In this document: positions 10,701-25,700 of the stretch, in pieces | Layout of the letters: each line of letters starts with the position of its first letter | Numbering within the stretch: position 1 is the first letter of the stretch | Assembly: GCA_002081555.1 (NCBI GenBank) | Contig: MZNV01001993.1 | Span: forward strand, 1 to 49,036 | Reading direction: 5' to 3' | Length of the DNA stretch: 49,036 nucleotides | DNA from: Protostelium mycophagum | Lineage: Eukaryota > Evosea > Variosea > Protosteliida > Protosteliaceae | Notes under the pieces: model-generated | What the model saw: the letters and a program-made list of their open reading frames with translations, nothing else | The model's database searches: none | What the model was told of the DNA's origin: nothing | Program-made: the position numbers and the translations under genes

Positions 10701-13700
10701 AGCTGGTGGCTTTGGTGCTGACCCATTGAAATTATTGTGTGAAACATCACTGAATTTTTCAGAGAAAATACAAGAATGATCATACACGTACAGATAAGTG
10801 AGAGACGTGAGAGCGGATAAATCTGTGGGAAGATTTCCCGATAATTGGTTATAGGAGAGGTCAAGCCTCATCAGACTGACGTCAGCCGCAAAGTTGGGCA
10901 TCGTTCCAGAGAATCCATTCAATCCGAGATCCCTTCAAAAGTTCAGCAGGCAGCATTGAATTGTAAACTTACAGAGTCTCTAAACTGGTGGCTGAACTTA
11001 TCCAAGAAGGTAAAGATCCGTTCATGTTATTTCCATGAAGTTGTAGATATACCATTCCGGGATTTAGACTTGGTAGATTTCCTTTGATGCTGTTCCCTGC
11101 TCCATTGATATACACTAGATAAGATAATGCTGACATGGACGACGCAAATGTGCCAGTCAGTTGGAAATTCTCCAAATTGATGTAGGAAATATGTCCAGTA
11201 GGTGTACATAACACACCTGTCATGTGTCAGTTTGACATGTTCATGTCATATTTACACTTACCAGGCCAGTTCGTGTAAACATTGCCAGAAGACGGTACGA
11301 AATAGCACGTTGGAAATCCGTTCCATTTTGACAAACTGACTCCTAAGCTGGTGCGCAGATCCACCAACGCGTTGTATTCACCGCTTGGAACAATGCACAA
11401 GTTGATAGGTGTCAAAGTTTGACAAGAAAAGGGGAGTGGATTGTCAACGCAGTAGAAGCCTAAAGAGGGCGTGTTCTGCGAGATGACACATGTGCTTAGG
11501 AAGATATTGGTCCCGAGATCGGGCATCACTCCAGACAACGAGTTGTTGTACAGATTCAGTGTTCGGAGGGGGAGGTTTGCTGCAAATTATGAGATGATTC
11601 TGAAAATAGATAAAGATACATACACAGCGTGGCCGGAAGTGAGCCTGTAAAGTTGTTGCCTCCGAGTAGTAAATATTGAAGGTGGGTGACACTTCCAATT
11701 GCTGAAGGGAAAGATCCTGTCATACCGTTGTTTGTCAAGTCCCTGAAAGAATGTCAAACCGCGAAATCTGTGCCAATCACTCACAATGTGAGCAAGTTTG
11801 CTGGTAGAGATGCAGTCAGTGAGCCAGAGAAAGAAGACATGCTCGTGTTGAAATATGTCAAATTTGACATGGCCGTGATGTCTGGTATCACACCACTGAA
11901 GGAATTCCCGCCCAAAGAAAGAGTGACAAGTCTTGAGGGAAGGCTGGGAACATTTCCTGACATTTGGTTGTTGGATACGTCCCTGTAATCTGTGAGGGTG
12001 ATCTTAACAGATTGATGATAGCTTACAGTATGGTCAGTGGTAGCGAAGAGAGTCCAAGAGAAAGGCTTCCAGTAATCTGGTTATTGTGCAAGTCGCTGCG
12101 TGGTTCAATAAATGTATCCAAGAGCGCGATATGAAATAACATGCCGTAAATTGAAGTATCTTACATGTAAGTGAGCTGATGGAGAGCAGCTATGTTAGAA
12201 GGCATACTTCCAGTCAGCTGGTTGTCGGACAAATCTAATTTCAAAAGACCAGGCATGATCGAGAAGTTGAGCATATTGCCGGTGAAATGGTTAGAACCCA
12301 AATCCCTGCAGTCATAAACTTTTCATTTCAATTTTAAACCACTTACAGCCAAACCAGAGATGTATCCGAAGTCAGCCATGAAGGTAACGTTCCATTCAAT
12401 TGATTTCCATGAGCAGAGAGGTACGTCATTGTAGATGGCAGTGTGGGAAGGGGTCCGGAAATAGAGTTGTAATCGATGCTTAGATACAACAGGCTTGTAA
12501 ATGCAGACATGGAAGCGGGAAGCGTCCCGTAGAAATGGTACGGTGTTCCAGTGATGGTGATCTGTGTGATGGGTCCAGTGGTGTCACACATGATACCTGC
12601 GAGAAATCACAAGGGATTCATCAATTGGAAGCTTACCTCTCCAATTTGTGGAGCCGCCAGTGCACACTGGAGTCCCGGACCAATAGGTATCATTTATCCC
12701 AAGGCTAGCCTTCAGATCGAGCAAGGCAGAGACCTGTGCAGGCGGAATGCCACAGAGACTGTTTGCGCCTCCACCCGTACATATAGGAGGTAATGATGCA
12801 CTGCAAGTGAAACCGGGAGCCATCAGATTCTGTTGTAGATTGCAAGATGTGAAATAGATGGATGTCAGAGTTGGGATGGGTCCGCCGAGGAGATTGTCTG
12901 ACAAGTCCAGCTGGCGTAGGGGTGCGGAGCCCAATCCTGCGGGAAGTGTGCCGTTGAGGTGGTTTCCGCCCAACAGAAGTACTTGTAGAAAAGTCATGGC
13001 ACCGATACTCTGTGGGAATGTGCCGCTCAAACTCGCGTTCGTCAAATCACTAAAAGACTCATCAGCTTTCTGTAAGACGAGTTAAGGACTCACATAAACA
13101 ACAGAGATGGTGGTAAATTCTGTGGGATTGGACTGGAGAATAGAGAATGTGCCAAATATAAGGTGGTTAGATTGACCATTCCGGACACAGTTGGAAAATC
13201 GCCTGTCAGCACGTTCCCATCGGTATTGATCGTAACTAAGGAGTTCGGCAACGCCGGAATACTACCTGTTAAATTGTTTCTTGACACGTCACTGTCACGT
13301 GTCAGATCATCATGGCGGGATTCATACATACAATGTGTACAGATGGTTCATGGATGAGAACCCGGTGGGTATGTCACCGGTCAAATTATTTCCACTCACG
13401 GTGCTACAATGTCATCAGTCTTGGCCCTGCAGAAATTGTGGAAGTCGCTTGTGAAGATGTTTGAATGACTCACAAAGTATTAAGTGCAGTTAGACCCGCA
13501 AGATTGGGAGGAAGACTTCCGGAGAAGTTGTTGTTCGATAAATCTAAATAATACAACTGCGTCAATGCCGAAAAATCCGGAATCGTGCCATTGAAACGGT
13601 TGCTTCCCAAATCACTGGTAGGTGTCAATATTTCAAGTTGTCAATTTTTCAACTTACAATTTGGCCAAGTTGGTTGCAGAAGAAATCCAAGAAGGCAGTA

Positions 13701-16700
13701 TCCCACTCATTTGGTTGCCGTGTACAGAGAGATAGGCCATCGTGGCACTGTTGAGCACGGGTAATGACCCAGTGATACTGTTGCCTTCTAAGAACAAGTA
13801 TGACAGATGTGACAGGTCGGACATGTCAGGTGGGAGAGAACCAGTGGAGCCGTAACCACTTAGGGAGATATACGTGATCGATCCGATACTGTTGCATTTG
13901 ATTTCTGAAATGTTTAGCATCAAAATGGAAAATTTATTCTTTATAAAGCCGATAACACAAAATACATCAACGACTAAGACTTGATCAAGTTTCGATGCAA
14001 ATAATCAAGTTTCAAAATCACCTGGCCAATTGGTATTTCCGGAAATGAGGCATGTCGGAGTTGCCGGCCACGTTCCGTAAGATACTCCGAGGGAAGAGCG
14101 TAAGTCGGTCAAAGTTGTCACCTCGGCCGCCGGAATGATACACAAGTTGATGGGGCCGTTACCCTGACAACTCGGAGGGATTCCGCTGGCTCCACAATAA
14201 AATCCAATTTGGGTCGTATTCTGGGCGATTGAACATTGGTAAGGAAGTGACGAGAAGTAGGGGATATTTCCCGCCAAAAGATTCTGCGAAATATCCAACA
14301 CCGACAAGACCGGGAGGGACCCTGAGAGTGGTGTCAAGAGACGTGACGGTATGTTATTCGACACTCACCCATGGACAAAGGAACTGAACCGGATAGGCTG
14401 TTTCCTCTCAGCAAAAGGGTTCTCAAGTTGGCCATACTGCCTATTGAAGACGGGAAGTTTCCAGTCAATTTCGCGTTAGTCATATTGCTGAGCGCGTTAG
14501 ATGTATAATAAAATTGGGTGAATTCAAGATGCTCACATCAAGGTGAGGCCCAGTGGTAAGGAGTCGGGAAGTGGACCATCGAACGACGTATCACTCAGGT
14601 CCAGTAGGGTCAAATTGACAAGGGCTGTCAGATTTGGAAGATTCCCGGAAAAGTTGTTTCCTCCAAGGTTCAATGTCTGCAGCGAACTTGGGAGAGAGCT
14701 GATTGTTCCATTCATGATATTTCCGTTAAGGTTGCTGCGCGCCATGAGTTCACATTTGAATTTCAAATTAAACACTCACAATGTGATCAAATTGGTCATC
14801 AGATTCATTCCGTTGGGAAGATTTCCAGAAACAGTGTTTCCCCCACTAATATCACTGCACAAAATTAGTGATGACGTGTCATCACGTAGCACTCACAAAT
14901 AATATAAGGCTGTGGAGTTGAAAGAAGAAAGCGTTCCACTGAGTGAGTTTCCTTCCAAATTAAATATGGCCAATTTGTGCTTCATCGACAAATCTGGAGG
15001 GTTCCCAGTAAGCTGGTTGCCGCTCAAATCTCTGATCACCATTAATAGTCGAATTTTAAAATTCAAAGTACTCACAAGACTGCCAGGTCGTCCATGGCGG
15101 AAATAGATGTGGGAAGATTTCCATTGAGAGAGTTCTGTGCCAAGGCGATGTATTGAACCCCGGTACTCATATCTGGTATTGTCCCAAATATGGTATTTCC
15201 GTAAGCGCTCAGTTGAGACAGCCTCTTGAACGCAGTCATGGAGGCTGGGAATGTTCCCGTCAGACCAAGGTTATCCAGTTTGATTACTACAATGGACCCA
15301 GAGGAGAGGCACGTGATACCTACAAGTATAAAAATAATGTTACAATGGGATTTCAAATATTAAAAATTACCAGGCCAACCGATTGATGAGTTTAGAAGAC
15401 AAGCAGGTGTTCCGGGCCAGTATGTTGTCGAGACACCAAGACTCGTTCTTAACGTCAAGAGTGTGGATAGCTCTGCTGCCGGTATCCCGCAAATCGTGTG
15501 AACACCATCTCCGGTGCATCCTGCTGGAGGGAGGACGCTGCTACAAAAAAATCCGCCAGGGCGGTTCTGTGCCACTGAGCAGAGGCTTAATTTCGAGGAA
15601 TTGATGACAGGGAATGCGCCAGAAAGTGAATTTCCGGTCAAGATAAACTGGAGAAGTTCGGGAGAATCTCGCGAGATTTCAGTGAGATTTCAGTGGAATT
15701 TGAGCTTACTTATGGATGGCAGAGAGCCAGTGAAGCGGTTCCCACTGATCAGGAGATACTGGAGTCCAAGCATCGACCCGATGGAGGAGGGAAATGTACC
15801 TGTCAAATTGGCATCTGTCAAGTCTCTGGAGAAATGTCAATAATATGTGGCTTTTTGGTTACTGACATTGTGATGAGCCCGAGTGGAAGTGATTGCTGCA
15901 TTGGACCACTGAATGTTGTGCCACTGATATTAAGGTATGTCAGATTTGACATTGAGCTCACAGTGGGCACGTTCCCAGTGAGTGGGTTTCCTCCCAGGTT
16001 CAGAAGAACAAGAGAAGAGGGCAGGGCCGACACATTTCCGGTCAAGCTGTTGCCTCCGAGATTCCTGTGAAATTTCATCATCTCAATATATTGATTAAAA
16101 CTCACAATGTGGTCAAATTCGTCAATTGCGACATGCCGGTGAAGATTGGACCGGACAAGCTGTTTCCACTCAAATCCCTAAGACCATCAGAACGATTCGT
16201 CATGTTTGAAAAGATGAGAAGACTGACAAGTAGTTAAGATAGATCAAAGAGGACATATTGGACGGGACGCTGCCGGTGAGGTGACTTCCAGAGAGGTCCA
16301 ATTTCTGTACCGCATTCATTTGGGAGAAATCAAATATGTTTCCGTTCAATCTGTTTCCCCCCAGATCCCTAAGAGCTTAGCACGAATACTTAATTGTACT
16401 CAAACTCACAATATGGCAATGTTGGTGGCTAGAGAAAGTGTCGCTGGGACAGTTCCATTCAATTTGTTGAATCCGAGGCCGATATATAGAATACTGCTAC
16501 TGAAGGCGGGGACAGATCCATAAATAGAATTGCCGTAAGCACTGAAATAAGCCAAACTGGTCAAGTTGGACATGGTGGGAGGCATAGTGCCGTTGAGTTG
16601 TAGATTGTCAAGTTTTATGGACGGAATGCGTCCAGAGTTATCACACACCACACCTGCCATCATCAAACTTCAAAATCACAAAGAAGTAAAATACCTGTCC

Positions 16701-19700
16701 ATCCTACGGATGAGTTGAAACAAAGAGGTGTACCGCTCCAATAGCTGTCGGGAACTTGAAGGCTCGATTTCATGTCGAGCAAGGCTTGAAGTTGTGCGGG
16801 AGGGATGATGCACAGATTCATATCAGGACGAGTCTGGCAGATTCCGGGAAGTCCTTGGGTCGTACAGATGAATCCTATGGAGGGTGTAGACTGCTCCAAC
16901 TCACAGATTGAGAGATGAGGAGAGCTTATAAAGGGGATGATGCCGGTCAGGTTGTTGCCGGTAAGTACGAGGGAGGCCAAGGGAAGAGTTCCTGAAGAGT
17001 CATAAGATTTTTCTAAGAAAAAAATTCACCTATGATGCTCGGGACAGATCCCGTGAAGTTGTTGCCGCCAAGATAGAGATAGCGCAACACAGTCAAATTC
17101 TGAATCTCCGGGAACGTCCCCGTAAGGCTCGCGTTCGTCAAATCACTGTGACGTCATCAGTACTTCTCAAAAAAATGAAACACCCACATTGTGGCGAGTG
17201 TCAGGGGGTATGATGTCCACAGAGGTCCCGTGAAAAGGGTATAACTCATGTTCAAATAGATTAACTCAGACATCTCCATGATGTCCGGAACAGTTCCGTT
17301 GAACATGTTCCCGCCAAGATCCAGTGTTGTGATGGAATTGGGAAGGGCTGGGACGTTTCCTGACAAATGATTGCTTCCCACGTTGCTTGTACATGTCAGT
17401 TTGACAGTCTTGACATATGAGCTTACAAGGTGTCGAGAGTAGTCCATGTATCCATGGCTGGTGGTAATTGTCCGGAGATATGGTTACCACTAATGTCACT
17501 ATCGAATATTATTTTTAAAAATGATACAAGATACTCACAAATACCAAAGCCCGGTGAGAGGAGACAAATCGGAGAGGACACCTCCAATCTTGTTGGAGGA
17601 GAGATCCAACTTATACAACTGCGTCAACACAGACAAGTCCGGAATCTCGCCAGAAATATTGTTCTGTCCGACATCTCTGCATCGCATGAGTTGATGTAGA
17701 CAATGACATCGGAATGACTCACATCCAAACCATGTCCGTGGCAGAAACAATCCAGGCCGGTAATGTACCATTCAAGGAGTTATTATGCAAGTCTAAATAT
17801 CTCATTGGTGATGGGGTTAAATCGGGGAGAGATCCAGTGATGAAATTGTCTCTGGCAGAAATGTATGCCAGGCTGGTGAGGTTTATAGTCGATGCAGGGA
17901 AAGAACCATTCAAGCCGAGACCACTGATTGTGATCTGCACGATAGGTCCAGCTGGGTCACATCTGACACCTGTCAAAATGTCAGATGTGACATATTAAAA
18001 AAATTACCTGTCCAGCCAGTTTGTCCGTTGGGTTGACAGACGGGAGTACCCGGCCAGAGGGTCGTGTTTACATTGAGACTAGTCCTCAAATCTAGTAAAG
18101 CGGACACTTCAGCCGGTGAAGTACTACACACATTGCTCGTGGTGGAAGCACCAGAGCACTTTGGATTGACATACGTCGAAACGCAAGAGAAACCTGCAGA
18201 TGGGTTTTGAGCCAAGAGACAAACCTCAAGCACAGAAGACGCGACTGGGGGTATCGCTCCAGTCAGGGAATTATTCGACACATCTAAGATTCTCATAGTG
18301 CCGGAACCTATGTTGGTAGGAAGTGACCCGGTGAAGCGGTTGTTTGGCATGAGTAAAACAGCCAGGTTGTCCATGTTCCCGACGGAGGCAGGGAAAACCC
18401 CCGAAAGACTCGTATTGGTCATATCACTGTAGACGTCAGATGACGTGATGTAAAAATAAAATCACATCGTGATGAGACTGGCAGGAAGATTCGCGGGCAC
18501 TGAGCTATTGAATGAGGTGACGCTAATGTTGAATGTCGTCAATCTTATCATGTTGGAAATGGCAGGGAAAGTTCCGGTGATCTGTGGATTACCACCGACA
18601 CTGAACAGTGTGAGGCTGTTGGGCATATTTCCCACGGTCCCGTTGAGCTGGTTCGCGCCGGCATTCCTGTAGAAAGTGAATACGAGAGGTGTTGAAAAGA
18701 TTGACTCACAGTACGAGAAGGCCCGTGGCGGAGGCGAAACCTCTTGGGAGTCTTCCAATAAAAGAATTGTCGCTCACATCACTGTCATGATCAGATTCAA
18801 ATACAAAGTTCATTCAATCCTTACAAATAGGTCAAGGCTGTCAAATTTGCTACGGAGGCGGGAAGTGTCCCGTTAAAATGATTGTACGACAAGTCGAGAT
18901 AAGTCAGACTTCTAAACACCGTGAAATCAAAGATATTGCCCGCAAACTGATTGGATCCCAAGTCCCTGCGAACGTTATTAAAAAATCAACTAAGTCACTC
19001 ACAAAGTTTTCAAGTTGGTACAAGAGAGGAGCCACGCGGGAATTGTTCCGTTGAATGAGTTGTTGTGCGCGTACAGATTGACAAGAGTGTTACTGATGAA
19101 TGGGATGCCTCCATCGAAGTTATTGCCTCTCACATCGAAAGTGAGGAGACTGGAAAAATTTGCCACGAGATCGGGAATTTCACCCGTCAAATTGAAATTG
19201 TTGACGCTGATAGAGGACGTAGCTCCAGTCAAGAGACATTGAACCCCAGGCCAGCCAGTCTGTCCGTTCCCGGAACAGAAGGGTGTATCGGGCCAGATGG
19301 TGGTGGAGATTCCCAAATGAGATCTGAGATCTAACAACGCAGAGACCTCGTTTTGCGGAAAGAGACAGGCTCCAGCGCACACAGGGGATAGGCCAATGGT
19401 ACAGGCAAAACCGGTAGAGGTGGTGTTTTGAGACAAGAGGCACACGCTCAAGGTGGAAGAATTAATGGCGGGCAATATTCCGCTGAGTGAGTTGTTCGCG
19501 AGGACCAACTTATAGAGGGGGAAGGTGGCTAGTGAATGTCAATGAGGAAGCAGGAGACGATAATTACCGATAGAGGAAGGGAGAGAGCCGGTGAAATGGT
19601 TTCCTCCTGCCAATAGATAACTCAATCTCGTCATCGAAGCAATAGACGCCGGGAAAGTATCGGTTATTCCGTTATTAGACATGTCACTACCCTCGTCAGA

Positions 19701-22700
19701 TATACCAAAACCTTAATATCGTCTCACATAGTAGTCAAATTGGAGGGTAAAGACGGTACTGGTCCGCTTAATGAAGATCCACTTATATTCAGGAACGTAA
19801 GGTTCGTCATACTTCCCAGATTACTCGGAATCGCCCCGTTGAAATTGTTCCCGCCAAGATCAAGTTTCTGTAGCGACGTGGGGAGTGGGGGTATATTGCC
19901 AGTCAACTGGTTATTCGCTGCATTCCTGCAAAAATGATCATTGTGTTTTTACAAAATCAAACGTACAGAGTGGTCAGAACAGTCGTTGAAAGTCCTGAAG
20001 GAAGGGAACCGGTGATTTGATTCTGACTGACATCCCTGTACTTTTAGAATATAAAATTATACCAGACTCACATGTAGGCCAGACTTGTAAAGTTTATCAA
20101 ACTGGCGGGAAGACTTCCTGTGATCTGATTGAATGAAATATCAAAAGTTTGCAGTTGCTTCCATCCTGAAAAGTCTATGCAATTTCCAGAAAGATTATTG
20201 CTTCCCAGGGACCTATCATCTGTCAAGACCGAAATCTCGAAGAAAACTCACAGATAAGCCATGTTAACAGCGGAAGAGAGGGAGGCTGGGATACTTCCGT
20301 TCAATCTGTTGTAGCTCAAACCTATGTACTGGAGGCTGTTGCTGAGGGAAGGAAGCGGTCCGGTGATGTGGTTTCCGAAACCACTGAGATAAACTAAGCT
20401 GGTGAGAGAGGATATAGAGGATGGGAATGTTCCGTTCAGTTGAAGATTGTCCAATTTGATCACTGAAATCGGTCCAGTCGCGGAACACACGATTCCTAGA
20501 TCAATCATCATGATGTGATGTACATCATCAATGTCGACATGAATATACCTGTCCACCCGGTGCTGAGATCCTGGTTACATGCTGGTGTCCCGGGCCAGTG
20601 TATTTGAGAAACTCCCAAGGAGGATCTCAGATCCAAAAGGGCCGAGATCTCCGGCGATGGAGTGATACAGAGATTTATTGGGCCAGGTCCCCGGCAAAGG
20701 GCAGGTTGTATATTACCATTAGTGCACAAGAAACCCACTGCGCTCGTGTTCTGTGCGATCGAGCAAGTCACAAAGTATGGAGAGGCGAATACTGGAATCA
20801 CGCCACTCAAGTTGTTGTTTGAAATATCCAAATTCCTAAACGGGAAGTTTGCTAGATATTTTAATTCTTCAGTAGAAGTGAAAACTTACCCATGGACGCG
20901 GGGAGTGATCCTGAAAAACTGTTTCCTCGTATATATAAATTGGCCAGGTTTGTCAGTGAGGCAATGGATGTAGGAAAATTTCCAGACAAAGATGCGTTCG
21001 TGAGATCGCTGCAGATGGTCATCATGATGTGGTAAGTCTCATGTAGATCTCACAGAGTGACCAAACCGGTAGGTAGGGACGGCAAAGGGTTCGAAAACGA
21101 TGTGTAGCTAATGTTGAAGAAGCTCAAATTGGACATCGCAGATACAGCGGGGATGCTTCCTGTGAACAGATTCTGGCCTAAATCCAAAGTTGTGAGACTG
21201 TTGGGCATTGTTGGTACGGCCCCTGTCAACAAATTCTTACTGACGGATCTGGTTGTTGTCATGACAAAGATGGAAAAGAAATTGTTCTTACAGTGTCAGA
21301 AGACCGGTGATCGAGGAAAATCCGCTGGGAAGTGGTCCGGTAATACTATTCCCGGCGACATTACTGTAACTTGATCAGTGGTGTATTTTTATGTAAATAA
21401 CTCACAAATAGGTCAGGGATGTCAGAGATGACACACTGGACGGTAGAGATCCTCCTATTGAGTTGAATGATAAATCCAATGTGGTGAGATTGTTCATCCC
21501 GCTAAAGTTTGGACAGTTTCCTGTGAGACTGTTGCCCTTCAAATTCCTGGCGAATTGTGAGATGTCATACACTGACGTATTGTACTCACAGTAACTGCAT
21601 ATTATTGGCGGAGCTGATCCAAGAAGGTACATTTCCAGAGAGAAGGTTGTTAGGAATCTGTAAGAATAAAACGGTAGTGCTGAGCGTTGGCAGTGGTCCG
21701 GAGATTTGGTTGTCAACAGCGCTGAGGTACAACAGATTAGTAAGTGATGACATTGTTGAAGGAAAGGTCCCAGTCAGCCCCATCCCGTCCATTGAGATAC
21801 GCCAGATGGATCCGAATCCATTGCACCTCACGTCTGCCATTGTCAGTAAGTTACATGAAGATCAAAAAATGTTATAAGAACATAAAAAACTCACCAAACC
21901 AACCAACCGTGCCGTTCTTGTAACAGACTGGATTGTTCTGCCAGACCGTTGTAGAAACGCCAAGACTTGTCCTCATGGTCGATAATGCGGTCTGTTCGGC
22001 AGGGGGGATTACGCACAAGTTGATGATGAGGTCGGTCTGACACACGGGGGGAAGGCCCAGGGAAGAACATACGAACCCGCCCACAGTAGTATTCTGTCCG
22101 ATCTGACAAATAGACAAAGATGGGGAAGTGATGTATGGCATATTTCCAGAGAGTGAATTTCCCGCCAAAATCAAAGATCTGAGTGGGAGTGTGGCTGGAA
22201 GTTTTAAGTGAAAAACGAGTAGATCTCCTATGAATCTCACCAATGGTAGATGGTACAGATCCGTTGAGATGATTCCCACCAAGAAGAAGGTAATTCAATG
22301 ACGTCATCAAACCGATATAAGCAGGGAAAACTCCATATAATCCCGCGTTAGACATATCCCTGCTTTCTTCAATATCAAAAGTCATTTTGTACGTTTTTTG
22401 ACTCACAGTGTAACCACGCCGAGGGGGATATAAGAGGGGAAGTTTCCGCTGAATGTGGTATTGCTCATGTTGAGCGTGATGAGGCCGGTCATGCCGGACA
22501 AGCTGGGAATGGGTCCAGTCAAAGCGTTCCCGCCAAAATTTAACAACTGAAGGGAGGTGGGAAGAACTGGTGAGCTTCCGGTGAGCTTATTACCACCGAG
22601 ATTCCTGGAAAAATCAGATCATATTGAAGTCACGTGACGCTCACAATGTGGTCAGACTAGTCATGGAAGAAAGACCGGTGGGAATCGAACCTGTCAGCCC

Positions 22701-25700
22701 GTTGCCACTGACGTCACTATGACATCATCAGATCTACAATTTGTCTGAGTTACTCACAAATATGTCAATTGTGTCAGGGCAGATAAAGTTGCAGGCAAGC
22801 TACCCGTCAGAGAGTTGTAAGAGAGGTCTAATCTCGTCAAATTCTTCATTCCAGAGAAATCCGGACAACTTCCAGAAATTTGGTTTCCGCCGCCTCCCAA
22901 ATCCCTGTTTGATATCAACATAAAGCATCAAAAGCTATCCACTCACAGAACGGACATGCCATATGCAGTGGAGATCCAAGTGGGCATAGCTCCGGTCAAC
23001 TTGGCGCCGTTGAAATTGAGTGTGTTCAGAGTACTCGCATTGAAGATGGGAAGATTGCCGGTGATGGCATTTCCGATTAAATTGAAGTAAATCATCTTGG
23101 TGAAGGCAGAGATGGAAGGCGGTAGTGTTCCTGTCAAATTCTTATAGTCCAACAGAACATAAGGAATGGCTCCGGTCGCGTCACATTTGACACCTTATCG
23201 ATGTCAGATGATCACGTGATTGGAATATTTCACTCACCGTAGTAGTTGCTGACGCTTCCGTTTGTGTAGCAGATGGGAGAGCCTGGCCAGAGAGCTTCAG
23301 TGATGCTCAAGTTGGTTTTCATGTCTAAAAGTGCTTGTGCTTGAGTTGGTGGAATGACACAAAGAGACACGGCCCCGTTGTAGTTGTACAGACAGGCTGG
23401 GGACATGCCGGTGGTGGGACAGATGAAACCCACCGCTGGTGTGTTTTGGACCACAAGGCACACTGATAAAGATGCAGAATTGAAATACGGAATGACTCCT
23501 CCCAAAAGATTATTAGTCAAATCTAAAGACTTCAAGGGAAGGTTAGCTGTCAAAAGTGTCAGAATGACATGTGATGACACCTTGTTATGCTCACCCATGG
23601 AGGCTGGAAGTGAGCCGGAGAGCTGATTGTAACCTAATAATAGAAACTGCAGATTGTTCATGGAGCCGATGTTTGCCGGGAAAACTCCAGTCAATCCTGC
23701 CCGAGTGAAATCGCTATGACGCCATCAATCATCACAGAAATTCAAGAGAAAACTCACATTGTGATGAGACTTAGAGGGAGATTTGAGGGCATGGAGCTGC
23801 TGAAAGAGGAATAACTCATGTTGAGGTAGGTCAATGCTGTCAGCGTGTTGAGCGCTGGCATTACTCCAGTAAATCCATTGCCACCCAAATTTAACGTGAC
23901 AAGCGTGGTGGGGAGTGCAGGAACGCTTCCTGACAGTTGATTGCTCGCAACACTCCTGTCAAACATGTCAGTGGTCATACATCATGGAGAAACTCACAAG
24001 AAGGTGAGGGGACAATTGCTTATTCCACTGGGAAGTGACCCGGTAATAACGTTTCCACTTAGGTCCCTGTGGTGATATCAGCATACAAATGTTATTCTGT
24101 TCTAAAAGTAATGGAATGTTGTATCAACAACAAACACATTAAAAAAGGAAGGGATCTTACATGTAAGTGAGAGTGTTGAGCAGATAGACGGAGGAAGGCA
24201 AGCTTCCCAATAATTGGTTGCTGGACAGATCCAATTTTGTCAGATTGACCCATGAAGAAAAGTCAGGCACGTTTCCGGTGAAGCTGTTATGCCCAAGATC
24301 CCTACAACCATCATTTTCCCAGAATCACAATACGAAAAACTCACAAGATCTGCATAAGAGACGCGGAATACAACCATGAAGGGAGAGCGCCTGTCATACT
24401 ATTTCCATTCAAAAGCAGAACCACTGTGATGTTTGGATTCATCGTGGGGATACTTCCGGTGATGGTATTTCCCAAGGCGTTCAAATATGTCAGACTGGAG
24501 AAGGCTGACATACTCGCGGGAAAAGATCCGTTCAGGTTGAGATATTGGATATTCATGTATGAAATCTGTCCCAATGAATTACATCTGATACCTGTCACCT
24601 GTCAGTATGACATCAAGATGACCAAGATGCCGCTCGCCTGTCCATGTGGTAGCACCGTTTGTACAGGTGGGGGTTCCGGGCCAGTACGACGTGGACACTT
24701 TGAGACTGGTCCTTAAATCCAAAAGCGCGCTCAGCTCGGCTGGCGGGATTCCACATAAATTCGCCCCACAAACCGGTGGTAGTCCCGAACTGGTACAGGC
24801 GAATCCGTAGCCTGCAGCTTGTTGTAGTTGACAGATGCTCAGTGCGGAAGAATTGAAATATGGAATTGTTCCGCTGAGCTGATTGTTGGTCAGGACAACA
24901 GAGCGTAGTGCCGAAAGCGATGCGATGGTGGAGGGAACAGATCCGGTCAGCTGATTATTGGCCAATAATATGTATTGTAGATTCGCCATGTTACCAAAAT
25001 TTGAGGGAATGTTTCCGGGAAGATTTGACCCGGTGAAGTCACTGTGTATGTCAACCAGATGTCTCAGAGTTTTCAATGAAAACTCACATCGTGACGAGAT
25101 TCAAGGGTAAATTGGAGGGGATATTTCCGCTGAAAGAATTCGAGCTCAAATTCAAATAAGTTAAACTTGACATGGCACTCAGATTCGGGATGCTTCCAGT
25201 CAGTGAATTCCCGCCCAAATTTAAAGTGGTCAGTGAAGATGGCAGTGACGGTAATATTCCGTTCATCTGGTTGTTTTGTGCGTTGCTGCAGGACCTCAGT
25301 ACTTGAAAGAAGAATCTAAACTTACATATAAGTCACGGAAGTAGAAAATCCAGATGGCAAAGTTCCCGTGAGGCTATTTCCGCTGACGTCACTACACGTC
25401 ATCAGACGTATTTTGTTATGATAACTCACATATAAGCTAGAGAGGTCAATGCGCTGGCGCTTGCGGGCATGCTGCCGGTGAGTTTGTTGCCAGACAAGTC
25501 TAATTTGGACAGACTGGACCACCCAGAAAAATCCATCATATTTCCTGTGAAACTATTCCCCCCTCCTAAATCGCTGAAGAATATCAATCCATATAAAATA
25601 AAAACACTCACAGTGATGACAGATTCGCAGAATAGAGCCACCCGGGAAGGCTTCCGCTCATCTTGTTGCCGTGAAGGTTCATGAATACCATGTTGCTGCT